Source: Neptuniibacter halophilus (lineage in GTDB: Bacteria > Pseudomonadota > Gammaproteobacteria > Pseudomonadales > Balneatricaceae). From it: a stretch of 64,000 bases of DNA. Below the pieces are notes generated by a model. The model had not been told where the DNA came from. It did no database searches and worked only from the letters and a program-made list of their open reading frames with translations. This document shows, in pieces, positions 56,401 to 64,000 of this stretch; position 1 is the stretch's first letter; every line of letters begins with the position of its first letter. The stretch is taken from positions 3,877,408-3,941,407 of the forward strand of contig NZ_AP027292.1 in assembly GCF_030295765.1 (NCBI RefSeq). The letters are read 5' to 3'. The translations under genes and the position numbers were made by a program.

Positions 56401-59400
56401 TTACGCGCCCGCCTTGTTAAATTCATTGATCAGTTGTGCAGATGCCGCCTGTGCTTTCTGCGCAGACTGCTCTTTCACCGGGCCAAAGCCACGAATCTCG
56501 GCCGGGCTGTTAGCCAGCTCCAGCGCGGTTTCGTAGTTGGCTGAGTTCAGGCCTTTGCTGATCTGTTCAAGCGTTTCGATGTACTGATCACGCAGCTTAC
56601 GTTCCAGCTTGCGATCCGGGTGGTAACCAAACGGATCCAGCTTGCTGCCACGCAGCTTGCGGAAGCCGGCAACAAAGCCCAGTGCTTTCAACATCCACGG
56701 ACCGAATTCCATCTTCTTAGGACGGCCCTGGTTATCCAGTGCACGCGCCAGCAGAGGCGGAGCCATGTGGAATTTGATCTTGTAGTCACCGGAGAAGGTC
56801 TCTTCAACCTGCTTGAGGAAATCGGAGTCGGTGTAGAGGCGTGCCACCTCATACTCATCTTTATACGCCATCAGACGGAACAGCTGAGTGGCTGCCGCTT
56901 CAGTCAGGCCTTCGCCCTGCCCCAGCGCCGATTCTGCCTGACGGATCTGCCCGATCAGTGCCTGATAACGGTCGGCATAAGCCTGATCCTGATACTTAAC
57001 CAGCTCCGCCACATAGCGACTGATTTTCTCATCAAGGCTTAGTTCAGCAGCCGGTTTGTGACCGCCCGCTGAGGTTTCGACGAACGCCGGATCAACCGCA
57101 GCCAGACGCCCCCAGTTGAACGCTGTTTTGTTCTTATCGATCGCTACACCGTTGAGTTCGATAGCGCGCAGCAGTGCCTGCAGGGATACCGGCACCAGAC
57201 CACTCTGCCATGCAAAACCGAGCATCATCACATTGGAGAATACGGTGTCACCCAGCAGTGCTTCTGCCAGACGGTTCGCATCGATTGAATCCAGACGGTT
57301 ATCACCCAGCGCTTCATTCAGAATGCGTACCCGGCGGGTCGATTCCATATCCGCATCGCGATAAAGCACGTTATCCGCCGTCGCGATCTCAGCCAGATTC
57401 AGCACCGCACGGCTGTGATCTTTACGCAGCACGGTCAGTGCCTTATCGGTGGTACCCACCACCATATCGCAGGCGATCATCGCATCCGCCTGAGCGGTTT
57501 CAATCCGTACCTGATGCAGGTCATGTGGCGCAGGCGCCAGACGCACGTAACTGAGTACGGTACCGCCTTTCTGCGCAAAACCCATAAAGTCGAGTACAGA
57601 AGCACCCTTGGATTCAAGGTGTGCTGCCATCGTGATCAGCGCACCCACAGTGACGATACCGGTACCACCGACACCACCCACCAGCAGGTTATAGTGGCTG
57701 TTCAGCACAGGCAGTTGTGGCTGCGGCAGGGCCTTCAGTTTCTGAGCAAATGCTTCACCCAGTGAAACACCTGCCCCCTTGCGCAGTTCACCACCCTCGA
57801 TGGTGACGAAGCTTGGGCAGAAGCCCTTAACGCAGGAGTAATCTTTGTTACAGGAGGACTGATCCACCCGGCGCTTACGCCCGGCTTCAGTCTCAAGTGG
57901 CACAATCGACAGACAGTTGGACTGAACAGAACAGTCACCGCAACCTTCACAGACGTTGTGGTTGATAAACGCGCGTTTCTGCGGATCAGGGAACTGACCG
58001 CGCTTGCGGCGACGGCGTTTCTCTGCGGCACAGGTCTGATCGTAGATCAGTACCGTAGTTCCTTCGATCTCACGCAGTTCGCGCTGCAGCAGGTCCATCT
58101 CATCACGATCATGGAAGGTCGCTACAGACGGGAAGATGCTCTTATCGCTGTATTTTTCGATATCGTCGCTGACGATCGCAACCCGCTTCACACCCTCGGC
58201 ATGAACCTGATTCGCAATGGCCGGCACAGTGATAACACCATCCACCGGCTGACCACCGGTCATCGCCACCGCATCGTTAAACAGAATTTTGAAAGTGATA
58301 TTGGTTTTCGCGGCAACCGCCTGACGGATCGCCAGCGAACCGGAGTGGAAGTATGTACCTTCACCCAGATTCTGGAAAACATGTTTGTTTTTCAGGAAGA
58401 TCGACTTCGATGCCCAGTTAACGCCCTCACCGCCCATCTGGGTCAGTGACTCCGTGTTACGGCCCATCCAGGTCGCCATAACATGACAGCCGATACCGGC
58501 CTGAGCCTTACTGCCTTCAGGCACTTTGGTAGAACTGTTGTGCGGGCAGCCGGAACAGAAATACGGCAGACGACGCACACCCTGCGGATCGCAGACACTG
58601 CTGCCACGCACACCGATGGTTTCCAGCTTCTCGCGGAAATCTTCGCCCAGCAATTGAGTGATACGATCAGCGACGATCTTCGCCAGCATATTCGGGCTCA
58701 GCTCGCCTACGTAAGGTACCAGCGCTTCACCGTGCTCGTCGTGTTTACCTACCACGCGGACTTTAATGGTTTCATCAGGAGCAGAGAGATGTTCTTTGAG
58801 CTGGCTTTCGATAATGCCACGCTTCTCTTCAACAACCAGAACCTCTTCCTTACCGCGGATAAAGTCCATGGCACCGATCTTCTCCAGCGGCCATACCAGA
58901 CCCACTTTATAAATATCGATACCCAGTGCACGCAGCTTATCTTCATCCAGACCCAGCAACTCCAGTGCTGCCATCAGGTCAAGATGCGCCTTACCGGTGG
59001 TAACAATACCCATGCGCGCGTTTTCAGTATTCAGAATCTGCTTATCCAATGGATTAGCGCGGGCAAACGCGGCGACCGCTTCGAGTTTTTTCTCGATACG
59101 GGTTTCCATCTGCGGCCCCGGCAGATCCGGCCAGCGATAGTGCAGACCATCCGCAGGCGGTGTGAAATCTTCAGGAATAATAAAATCAGGCAGGTCATCA
59201 ATTTCAATTGATGCGGCGCTTTCTACGGTTTCTGAGATCGCTTTAAAGCCAACCCAGGTGCCGCTGAAACGGGACAGAGCAATCCCCCAGAGGCCAAACT
59301 CAAAGTACTCAGCGATGTTAGCCGGGTTGATGGTTGGCATAAAGAAGGACATAAACACCACATCCGACTGGTGCGGCATACTGGAGGAAACACAGCCGTG

Positions 59401-59949
59401 GTCATCACCTGCTACCACCAGCACCCCACCCTTAGGTGAACTACCGAAAGCGTTACCGTGCTTGAGGGCGTCGGCAGCACGGTCAACACCCGGCCCCTTG
59501 CCGTACCAGATACCAAAAACACCATCGACGTTTTTATCTTCTGCTGTCTCTACCTGCTGGGTACCCATCACCAGCGTGGCGCCCAGCTCTTCATTCACCG
59601 CCGGGATAAACTCAATATCGTGCTCCTGCAGCAGCGTCTTAGCCTGCCACAGCGCCTGATCGTACCCACCCAGCGGAGAGCCCCGGTAACCGCTGATAAA
59701 GCCTGCGGTATTCAGGTTGTTCTTGCGGTCAAGCTGGCGCTGCATCAAAGGCAGACGGACCAGAGCCTGAGTACCGGTCAGAAAAACACGCCCCTTGCTG
59801 CGGGTGTAACGGTCATTCAGTTCGTAGGAATCCAGCGCGATGGCCTGGGAGGAAGTGTGTGAGCTGTCTGATGCAGAATCGAGAACAGTCTCATCCTGAA
59901 TAGTGTTATCCATAGAAACCTGCTCTAAGCGCTTGTCGTAATGGCCCAT
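56401..59949 (-). CDS. Indolepyruvate ferredoxin oxidoreductase, fused form
   Basis: This enzyme of about 1,180 residues oxidatively decarboxylates aryl-pyruvates to aryl-acetyl-CoA, reducing ferredoxin. The N-terminal region has TLVMGTQQ and GKGPGVDRAADALKHGN (pyrimidine-binding TPP half). The second TPP half contains YFCSGCPHN, LGEGTYFHSG and NDAVAMTGG. A ferredoxin-type cluster motif CEGCGDCS and several further cysteines follow, then the gamma domain with GGVGGTGIVTVG. Alpha and gamma parts are fused, as in other aerobic proteobacteria. Start is uncertain: ATG 59949 (GAGG site), ATG 59913 or 60012. Confidence 0.9.
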   Translation of the reverse strand: MGHYDKRLEQVSMDNTIQDETVLDSASDSSHTSSQAIALDSYELNDRYTRSKGRVFLTGTQALVRLPLMQRQLDRKNNLNTAGFISGYRGSPLGGYDQALWQAKTLLQEHDIEFIPAVNEELGATLVMGTQQVETAEDKNVDGVFGIWYGKGPGVDRAADALKHGNAFGSSPKGGVLVVAGDDHGCVSSSMPHQSDVVFMSFFMPTINPANIAEYFEFGLWGIALSRFSGTWVGFKAISETVESAASIEIDDLPDFIIPEDFTPPADGLHYRWPDLPGPQMETRIEKKLEAVAAFARANPLDKQILNTENARMGIVTTGKAHLDLMAALELLGLDEDKLRALGIDIYKVGLVWPLEKIGAMDFIRGKEEVLVVEEKRGIIESQLKEHLSAPDETIKVRVVGKHDEHGEALVPYVGELSPNMLAKIVADRITQLLGEDFREKLETIGVRGSSVCDPQGVRRLPYFCSGCPHNSSTKVPEGSKAQAGIGCHVMATWMGRNTESLTQMGGEGVNWASKSIFLKNKHVFQNLGEGTYFHSGSLAIRQAVAAKTNITFKILFNDAVAMTGGQPVDGVITVPAIANQVHAEGVKRVAIVSDDIEKYSDKSIFPSVATFHDRDEMDLLQRELREIEGTTVLIYDQTCAAEKRRRRKRGQFPDPQKRAFINHNVCEGCGDCSVQSNCLSIVPLETEAGRKRRVDQSSCNKDYSCVKGFCPSFVTIEGGELRKGAGVSLGEAFAQKLKALPQPQLPVLNSHYNLLVGGVGGTGIVTVGALITMAAHLESKGASVLDFMGFAQKGGTVLSYVRLAPAPHDLHQVRIETAQADAMIACDMVVGTTDKALTVLRKDHSRAVLNLAEIATADNVLYRDADMESTRRVRILNEALGDNRLDSIDANRLAEALLGDTVFSNVMMLGFAWQSGLVPVSLQALLRAIELNGVAIDKNKTAFNWGRLAAVDPAFVETSAGGHKPAAELSLDEKISRYVAELVKYQDQAYADRYQALIGQIRQAESALGQGEGLTEAAATQLFRLMAYKDEYEVARLYTDSDFLKQVEETFSGDYKIKFHMAPPLLARALDNQGRPKKMEFGPWMLKALGFVAGFRKLRGSKLDPFGYHPDRKLERKLRDQYIETLEQISKGLNSANYETALELANSPAEIRGFGPVKEQSAQKAQAASAQLINEFNKAGA

Positions 59950-60042
59950 GCCATATACCTCAGAATCTGTTTTATTATTCTTATTCGGGTAACTGCACAG
60001 CCGGGCGGCCATGTTGGCGGATCCATATACACCCCTCGTGTA

Positions 60043-60056
60043 TTGATCCAGATCAA
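60043..60056. promoter_or_regulatory. FNR/Anr box
   Basis: TTGAT-CCAG-ATCAA is a perfect match to the FNR/Anr consensus TTGATNNNNATCAA, and one more pair each side extends the palindrome. It lies in the 256-base gap between the indolepyruvate oxidoreductase start and the Lrp-type regulator. Which of the two it controls cannot be told. Confidence 0.65.
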
Positions 60057-60205
60057 TTACCCTATCTCTTGGCAGCTAGTTTAGGTTTTTTCCGGAGAAA
60101 GGTGCTTGCAAATCAATCAGCATAAATTGGAATTTTTGCAAGGTTTGATTAAATAGTGCTTTAATTAAGAAACAATCTTTCGTTTTTAGTGAAATCTTAA
60201 AAATT

Positions 60206-60679
60206 ATGCCAGAATCACTCGATCGCTATGACCGCCAGATCATCACCATCCTGCAACAGGATGGACGTATCTCGAATCAGCAACTGGCCGATCAGGTTGG
60301 CCTCTCCACCGCCGCCTGCTGGCGACGGGTCAAGAGCCTCTCCGAGCGCGGCGTACTGAAAAAACACACCACGCTGATCGATCCCGAGGCGATGGGCTAC
60401 GACCTCTGTGTGATCATCATGGTCAGTCTGGTGCGCCACCAGCAGGATCACGCCAGTGAGTTTCAGGCGGCAGTACAGGCGTACCCCGAAGTGATGCAGT
60501 GCTATGCCGTTACCGGGGATGCCGACTACATGCTTCGGGTTATCATCCAGAACATGGCGGCCTATGATCGTTTTCTCAATGAAAAGATCTTCTCACTCCC
60601 CGGCGTGAGTCAGGTTCGCTCGAACTTTGCACTGCGTGAAGTGAAATACGAAACCGCGATTCCGGTTAATCCCACATAA
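60206..60679 (+). CDS. Lrp/AsnC family regulator
   Basis: The 157-residue protein has the winged helix-turn-helix of Lrp (LDRYDRQIITILQQDGRISNQQLAD, with recognition helix STAACWRRVKSL) and the RAM ligand-binding domain, seen in YAVTGDADYMLRV. It is divergent from the amino acid catabolic cluster, so the likely job is to sense an amino acid (probably aromatic or branched) and control those genes. AT-rich sequence between the two starts is where its sites should lie. Confidence 0.88.
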   Translation: MPESLDRYDRQIITILQQDGRISNQQLADQVGLSTAACWRRVKSLSERGVLKKHTTLIDPEAMGYDLCVIIMVSLVRHQQDHASEFQAAVQAYPEVMQCYAVTGDADYMLRVIIQNMAAYDRFLNEKIFSLPGVSQVRSNFALREVKYETAIPVNPT

Positions 60680-60755
60680 AAACTGGCAATAAATTGCGTT
60701 GCTGAATAATCACTCCTTTACTTGTATTAGAAAACACGCAATATTCTGTTGAGGA

Positions 60756-60841
60756 ACCTGCGAAGAGGGCCCGCAAAGCGAGTCCCGAAAGGGGTTCATA
60801 GCACCCTGCAGTGGGGGTATGTTCAGGGAACATGAGCAGGT
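60756..60841 (+). promoter_or_regulatory. Structured leader of the PAS-GGDEF gene
   Basis: ACCTGC (60756-60761) pairs with GCAGGT (60836-60841), the latter being the ribosome binding site next to the ATG. Inside lie a CCC-GAAA-GGG hairpin (60784-60793) and ATGTTC-AGG-GAACAT (60819-60833), whose loop CAGGGA resembles a CsrA/RsmA target. The known c-di-GMP riboswitch core was not recognised. Confidence 0.4.
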
Positions 60842-62191
60842 ATGAGTAAATCGGATCCGCAGGCCACCATCGCTTCACTCAAAGCTGAGATCACAACGCT
60901 GGAAGCGAAGCTTAAGCGCGCCGAAACTGCCGAGCGCAACTTCAGGGATGCCCTGCAGATGAGTCCTGTGGCCCTCTGCCAGCACGATACCGATCTGCGC
61001 TACACCTGGCTTTACAATGGCCATCTGGGCTTCAGTGAAGATCAGGTCATCGGCAAAACCGACTGGGATATTCTCGCCCCCGATCTTGCAGACCGTCTCG
61101 GTGTCATAAAACACCGGGTGTTGCGTACCGGAAAGGGTGAGCGCTGCGAAATTGCCACAGATCCGGGCGCGGAAGACTGTCGCTACTTTGATCTGGCCGT
61201 CGAACCTGTCCGCGACCCTCAAAGCGGCCTGATCATTGGTCTGGCCTGCAGTGGTGTTGATGTTACCGAAGACCGGCAGCGTCGCGAGCGCTATCGTAAC
61301 GATCAGGAAAACCTGCAGTTTATCTTTTCAGCCTCCCCTTTGCCGATCACCGTTACCGATATTGCGACCGGTCAGCATCTGTTTTTTAACAATGCGGCTG
61401 ACCAGTTGTTTTCAATCAATTCGCGCCATAAACAGGGTTACGAAAGTGGCTTGTTTGACCTCTGCCGCTTTCCGGGCGAGATCCGCACCAGTCTCGAAGA
61501 GGGTCGTCTGGTCGAAGCACACCGGTTCGAATTTATAAAACAGGGAAAAGTGCTGCACCTGTCACTCAACGCCAAACAGATCTTCTACAATAATCAGGCC
61601 GCCATTCTCGCGACCTTTACCGACCTCACACAACAGATTGAACAGCACAACCGACTGGAAGCAGCACGTAAAAAAGCCGAGTTACTGGCCCATACCGATA
61701 TGCTGACCCAACTGGACAACCGGCGCTCTCTGTTTATCCGCTGTGAGCAGGCACTGGGCCTGATGAACCGGGCCTCTGATCACCTGACGGCCATTGTCAT
61801 TGATATCGATTTCTTCAAAAAAATTAACGACACCTGGGGACATGCAACGGGAGATAAGGCGATCGCCCGGGTTGGACGCCTGCTACGCACCTCCCTGCGC
61901 CAGACCGATATCGCAGCCCGCTATGGTGGGGAGGAGTTTGCCCTGATTCTGCCTGACACCACGCTGGCTCAGGGAGTTATTCTGGCAGAAAAGCTGCGCT
62001 GTGAGATTGCAGCCCTCAAGATTGAAGCCGGAGAACAGGAGATCAGCATCAGTGCCAGCCTTGGTGTGGCCGAGTATCACCCCGGCATGAATGAAGTGGG
62101 TGAACTACTGAACGCGGCAGATATGGCGCTGTATCAGGCCAAGAGTGAGGGCCGGAACCGGGTGATACCCGCCCCCGGCACCGTTATCTGA
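60842..62191 (+). CDS. PAS-PAS-GGDEF diguanylate cyclase
   Basis: The 449-residue soluble protein has a short coiled coil (about 8-33), a PAS domain at about 36-142, a second PAS-like domain at about 155-265, and a GGDEF domain. The active site is GGEEF at 362-366 with an I-site RQTD at 353-356. PAS domains often bind flavin, haem or small molecules; no cofactor residue is evident to me. It has no membrane segment and no EAL domain. The leader can hide the ribosome binding site. Confidence 0.88.
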   Translation: MSKSDPQATIASLKAEITTLEAKLKRAETAERNFRDALQMSPVALCQHDTDLRYTWLYNGHLGFSEDQVIGKTDWDILAPDLADRLGVIKHRVLRTGKGERCEIATDPGAEDCRYFDLAVEPVRDPQSGLIIGLACSGVDVTEDRQRRERYRNDQENLQFIFSASPLPITVTDIATGQHLFFNNAADQLFSINSRHKQGYESGLFDLCRFPGEIRTSLEEGRLVEAHRFEFIKQGKVLHLSLNAKQIFYNNQAAILATFTDLTQQIEQHNRLEAARKKAELLAHTDMLTQLDNRRSLFIRCEQALGLMNRASDHLTAIVIDIDFFKKINDTWGHATGDKAIARVGRLLRTSLRQTDIAARYGGEEFALILPDTTLAQGVILAEKLRCEIAALKIEAGEQEISISASLGVAEYHPGMNEVGELLNAADMALYQAKSEGRNRVIPAPGTVI

Positions 62192-62202
62192 TCAGCGCCC
62201 GA

Positions 62203-63429
62203 TCAAGCCCCGGCGGGCTGATATCGACGTAAACGATTCGGCGTCATCGGCAGGTGAACTGCCGCCGCGACTATCCCCAGACCGGCACTGATCATCAACG
62301 CCAGTTCGTAGGAACCGTAACGGTCGAAGATAATCCCGCCCCACCAGCTACCCACAAATGCCCCGATCTGGTGGCTGAACATGACAAAGCCAAACAGCGA
62401 CGCCAGATTCTTTGCGCCAAAAATCTGCGCAACGGTACCGCTGGTCAGGGGCACGGTTGATAACCAGAGCACGCCCATGATTACCGAGAAGGCATAAAAC
62501 AGATTCTCATTAACCGGCAGTAGCAGAAGCAGCATGATCAGGCAGGCACGCAACCAGTACACCAGCAGCAAAAGCCAGGGCTTGTGCCAGCGGTCACCTG
62601 CCCAGCCAGCGATGATGACACCTAATACATTGGCCAGCCCGATCACCGCCAGCGAGTTAGCTGCCATCTCGGACGGCAGGCCACAATAGCTCACCACCCC
62701 GGCCATATGCACGGTCAGCATGGCAATATGAAAACCGCAGACAAAGAACCCTATATTCAGTAACTGGTAGTCCCGGTTTCGGAACGCCTCTGCAACGGCT
62801 GCCCAGTTAAATAGTTTAACCGGCTCATAATTCTGCTGCTTCGCGGATACCGGCTCCCGCGCCGGGTCACGCATGAACCAGCAGGCGATAAAGATAACCG
62901 ACAGGCTGGCCCCGAACATGATAAAGATCTCGGACCAGTTCAGATAAGGGTCGGTCCGGGCCAGCAACATCGCAAAGAAGAACTGGCCGAGAGACCCGCC
63001 GGCACTGGTCACACCCAGCGCAAAGGTACGTTTATGTGCGGGAAAACGCTTACCAACGGCCCCCAGAACGATAGGAAAGGTTGTCGCCCCGACACCCACC
63101 CCAATCAACACAGCATTCGCAATAAAGAACCCCAGGCTGCTCTCAGTCAGCGCTGCCCAGATCATTCCCGCGATGAAGATCAGCGCCCCCATCAGCAATA
63201 TTTTCGCTGTGCCATAGCGTTCAGCCAGCATACCGGCAATCGGTGAGACCGCGCCCCAGAGAAGGTTCTGCACACCAAAGCCAAAGGCTAACTCTGAGGT
63301 AGGTATACTCAGATCCAGACTAATCTCAGGCAACAGCAGACCGGTGGTGAGACGGACTCCCATATTACAACCAAGGATAATAAAGGCGGCAGCCACCACC
63401 CACCATGGACTGATCTGACGGTTCAGCAT
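62203..63429 (-). CDS. MFS transporter
   Basis: The 408-residue protein has twelve expected helices. The motif GVRLTTGLLLPEISLDLSI in helix 1 and GMLAERYGTAKILL in the loop after helix 2 place it in the group of monocarboxylate- and oxalate-type MFS carriers that include NarK-unlike bacterial YhjX relatives. The substrate is unknown. It is convergent with the PAS-GGDEF gene, 11 bases apart. Confidence 0.82.
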   Translation of the reverse strand: MLNRQISPWWVVAAAFIILGCNMGVRLTTGLLLPEISLDLSIPTSELAFGFGVQNLLWGAVSPIAGMLAERYGTAKILLMGALIFIAGMIWAALTESSLGFFIANAVLIGVGVGATTFPIVLGAVGKRFPAHKRTFALGVTSAGGSLGQFFFAMLLARTDPYLNWSEIFIMFGASLSVIFIACWFMRDPAREPVSAKQQNYEPVKLFNWAAVAEAFRNRDYQLLNIGFFVCGFHIAMLTVHMAGVVSYCGLPSEMAANSLAVIGLANVLGVIIAGWAGDRWHKPWLLLLVYWLRACLIMLLLLLPVNENLFYAFSVIMGVLWLSTVPLTSGTVAQIFGAKNLASLFGFVMFSHQIGAFVGSWWGGIIFDRYGSYELALMISAGLGIVAAAVHLPMTPNRLRRYQPAGA

Positions 63430-63455
63430 AACTCTGATTCAGCGCTCTGTTCGCG

Positions 63456-63998
63456 TTAGGAAAGGTCCATTTTAGAGCGTCGCAGTAAAAGTTTATATCT
63501 TAATTTTTTTAAGGGTTTTCCCGAAACACCGGCTGCCAGCAATGACCCCAGCACAATCGCCAGACAAGCCAGCAGCAACTGATGGCTATACGCCGCCAGA
63601 CCTACCGCCAGTAACAACAACACCGAAATCAGTGGTGCAGCATAACTCAGCACCCCCAATAGCTGGATATCGCCCTGCTTTACCCCCTTGTCCCAACAGA
63701 AGAATGCCAGCCCCATCGGCCCCAGTCCGAGACCGACCACGCCAACCCAGTGCTGTGCAGTTTGCGGCATCACCGTCTGCTCCCAACTCAGGTGGGCGAT
63801 TGCAGCCAGCAGCGCGGCAAACAGACAATACCAGCCCACGACATCGGTTGAGACCTGACGGATCAGCCGGCTCAGCAGGGAATAGCCAGACCAGATAAAG
63901 GCACAACCTGCCGCCAGCAAATAACCCGGCAGATAATCAGCCTGCAGGCTCATGCCACCGCGACTGATAATCAGGCCGCAGCCTGCCAGCGCCAGAAC
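63456..63998 (-). CDS. EamA family (DMT) transporter, C-terminal part (5' end outside window)
   Basis: The reading frame stays open to the right edge, so the ATG at 63953 is internal. The visible 180 residues hold the second half of a ten-helix drug/metabolite transporter: GYLLAAGCAFIWSGYSLLSRL, then GPMGLAFFCWDKGVKQGDIQLLG, an EamA signature. It ends in a basic cytoplasmic tail. It points away from the window edge toward the MFS gene, 26 bases away, and may be co-transcribed with it. Confidence 0.85.
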   Translation of the reverse strand, partial: VLALAGCGLIISRGGMSLQADYLPGYLLAAGCAFIWSGYSLLSRLIRQVSTDVVGWYCLFAALLAAIAHLSWEQTVMPQTAQHWVGVVGLGLGPMGLAFFCWDKGVKQGDIQLLGVLSYAAPLISVLLLLAVGLAAYSHQLLLACLAIVLGSLLAAGVSGKPLKKLRYKLLLRRSKMDLS

Positions 63999-64000
63999 AA

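Noticed and set aside
60756..60841. c-di-GMP type I riboswitch before the PAS-GGDEF gene
   Set aside because: A CGCAAAGC stretch and a GAAA tetraloop recall the motif, but the order of elements and the conserved purine-rich core are missing.

Overview
The window is a 64 kb piece of a gammaproteobacterial chromosome of about 54% GC. Gene order and protein types (PsrA-NagZ, SohB, NhaB, GloB-YafS-RnhA-DnaQ, NudJ-MnmA-HflD-PurB, the 531-residue form of isocitrate lyase, OprD-type porin) suggest a marine Oceanospirillales-like bacterium; the species cannot be named from the sequence. No rRNA, tRNA, CRISPR array, transposase, integrase or phage gene was seen. Most genes are compact, operonic housekeeping genes, and the window does not hold an obvious new defence or mobile system.

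Layout. 1-7.1 kb: tail of csiV, then a leftward run with uraA and upp (pyrimidine salvage), ynaI, and a psrA-L,D-transpeptidase-nagZ operon, then sohB. 7.1-12.4 kb: SCP2 protein, nudC, nhaB behind a long leader that can fold in two ways, and the leftward yafS-rnhA-dnaQ operon. 12.4-21.6 kb: gloB, mltD, a small membrane protein, the yejABEF peptide importer and an unknown membrane protein. 21.9-31.6 kb: ndh, a DUF1904-like protein, bacteriohemerythrin, a basic amino acid ABC importer, ArgO exporter with its regulator ArgP, and two diguanylate cyclases. 31.6-40.5 kb: moaE, nudJ-mnmA-hflD, purB, a hydrolase, trmJ, a small helical protein, roxA, an atypical crotonase and an EmrE-type pump.

40.5-47.4 kb: a LysR regulator divergent from isocitrate lyase (aceA), which is present twice. 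The two copies are identical over 1,692 bp, including the terminator, but have completely different upstream regions. A YbfB-like MFS transporter follows, then a 51-residue small protein, an unknown 214-residue protein, a thioesterase and a membrane-anchored FKBP.

49.6-60.7 kb: a leftward cluster for amino acid uptake and catabolism: indolepyruvate ferredoxin oxidoreductase, aromatic-type aminotransferase, Leu/Phe/Val-type dehydrogenase, a TrpXYZ-like ABC importer and an OprD-type porin ending in an unusually structured 3' region. An Lrp/AsnC regulator is divergent from it, and a perfect FNR/Anr box lies in the shared intergenic region. The window ends with a PAS-GGDEF cyclase, an MFS transporter and a truncated EamA transporter.

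The best leads are the aceA duplication, the FNR-box aromatic amino acid cluster, the nhaB leader, and the structured 3' region behind the porin.
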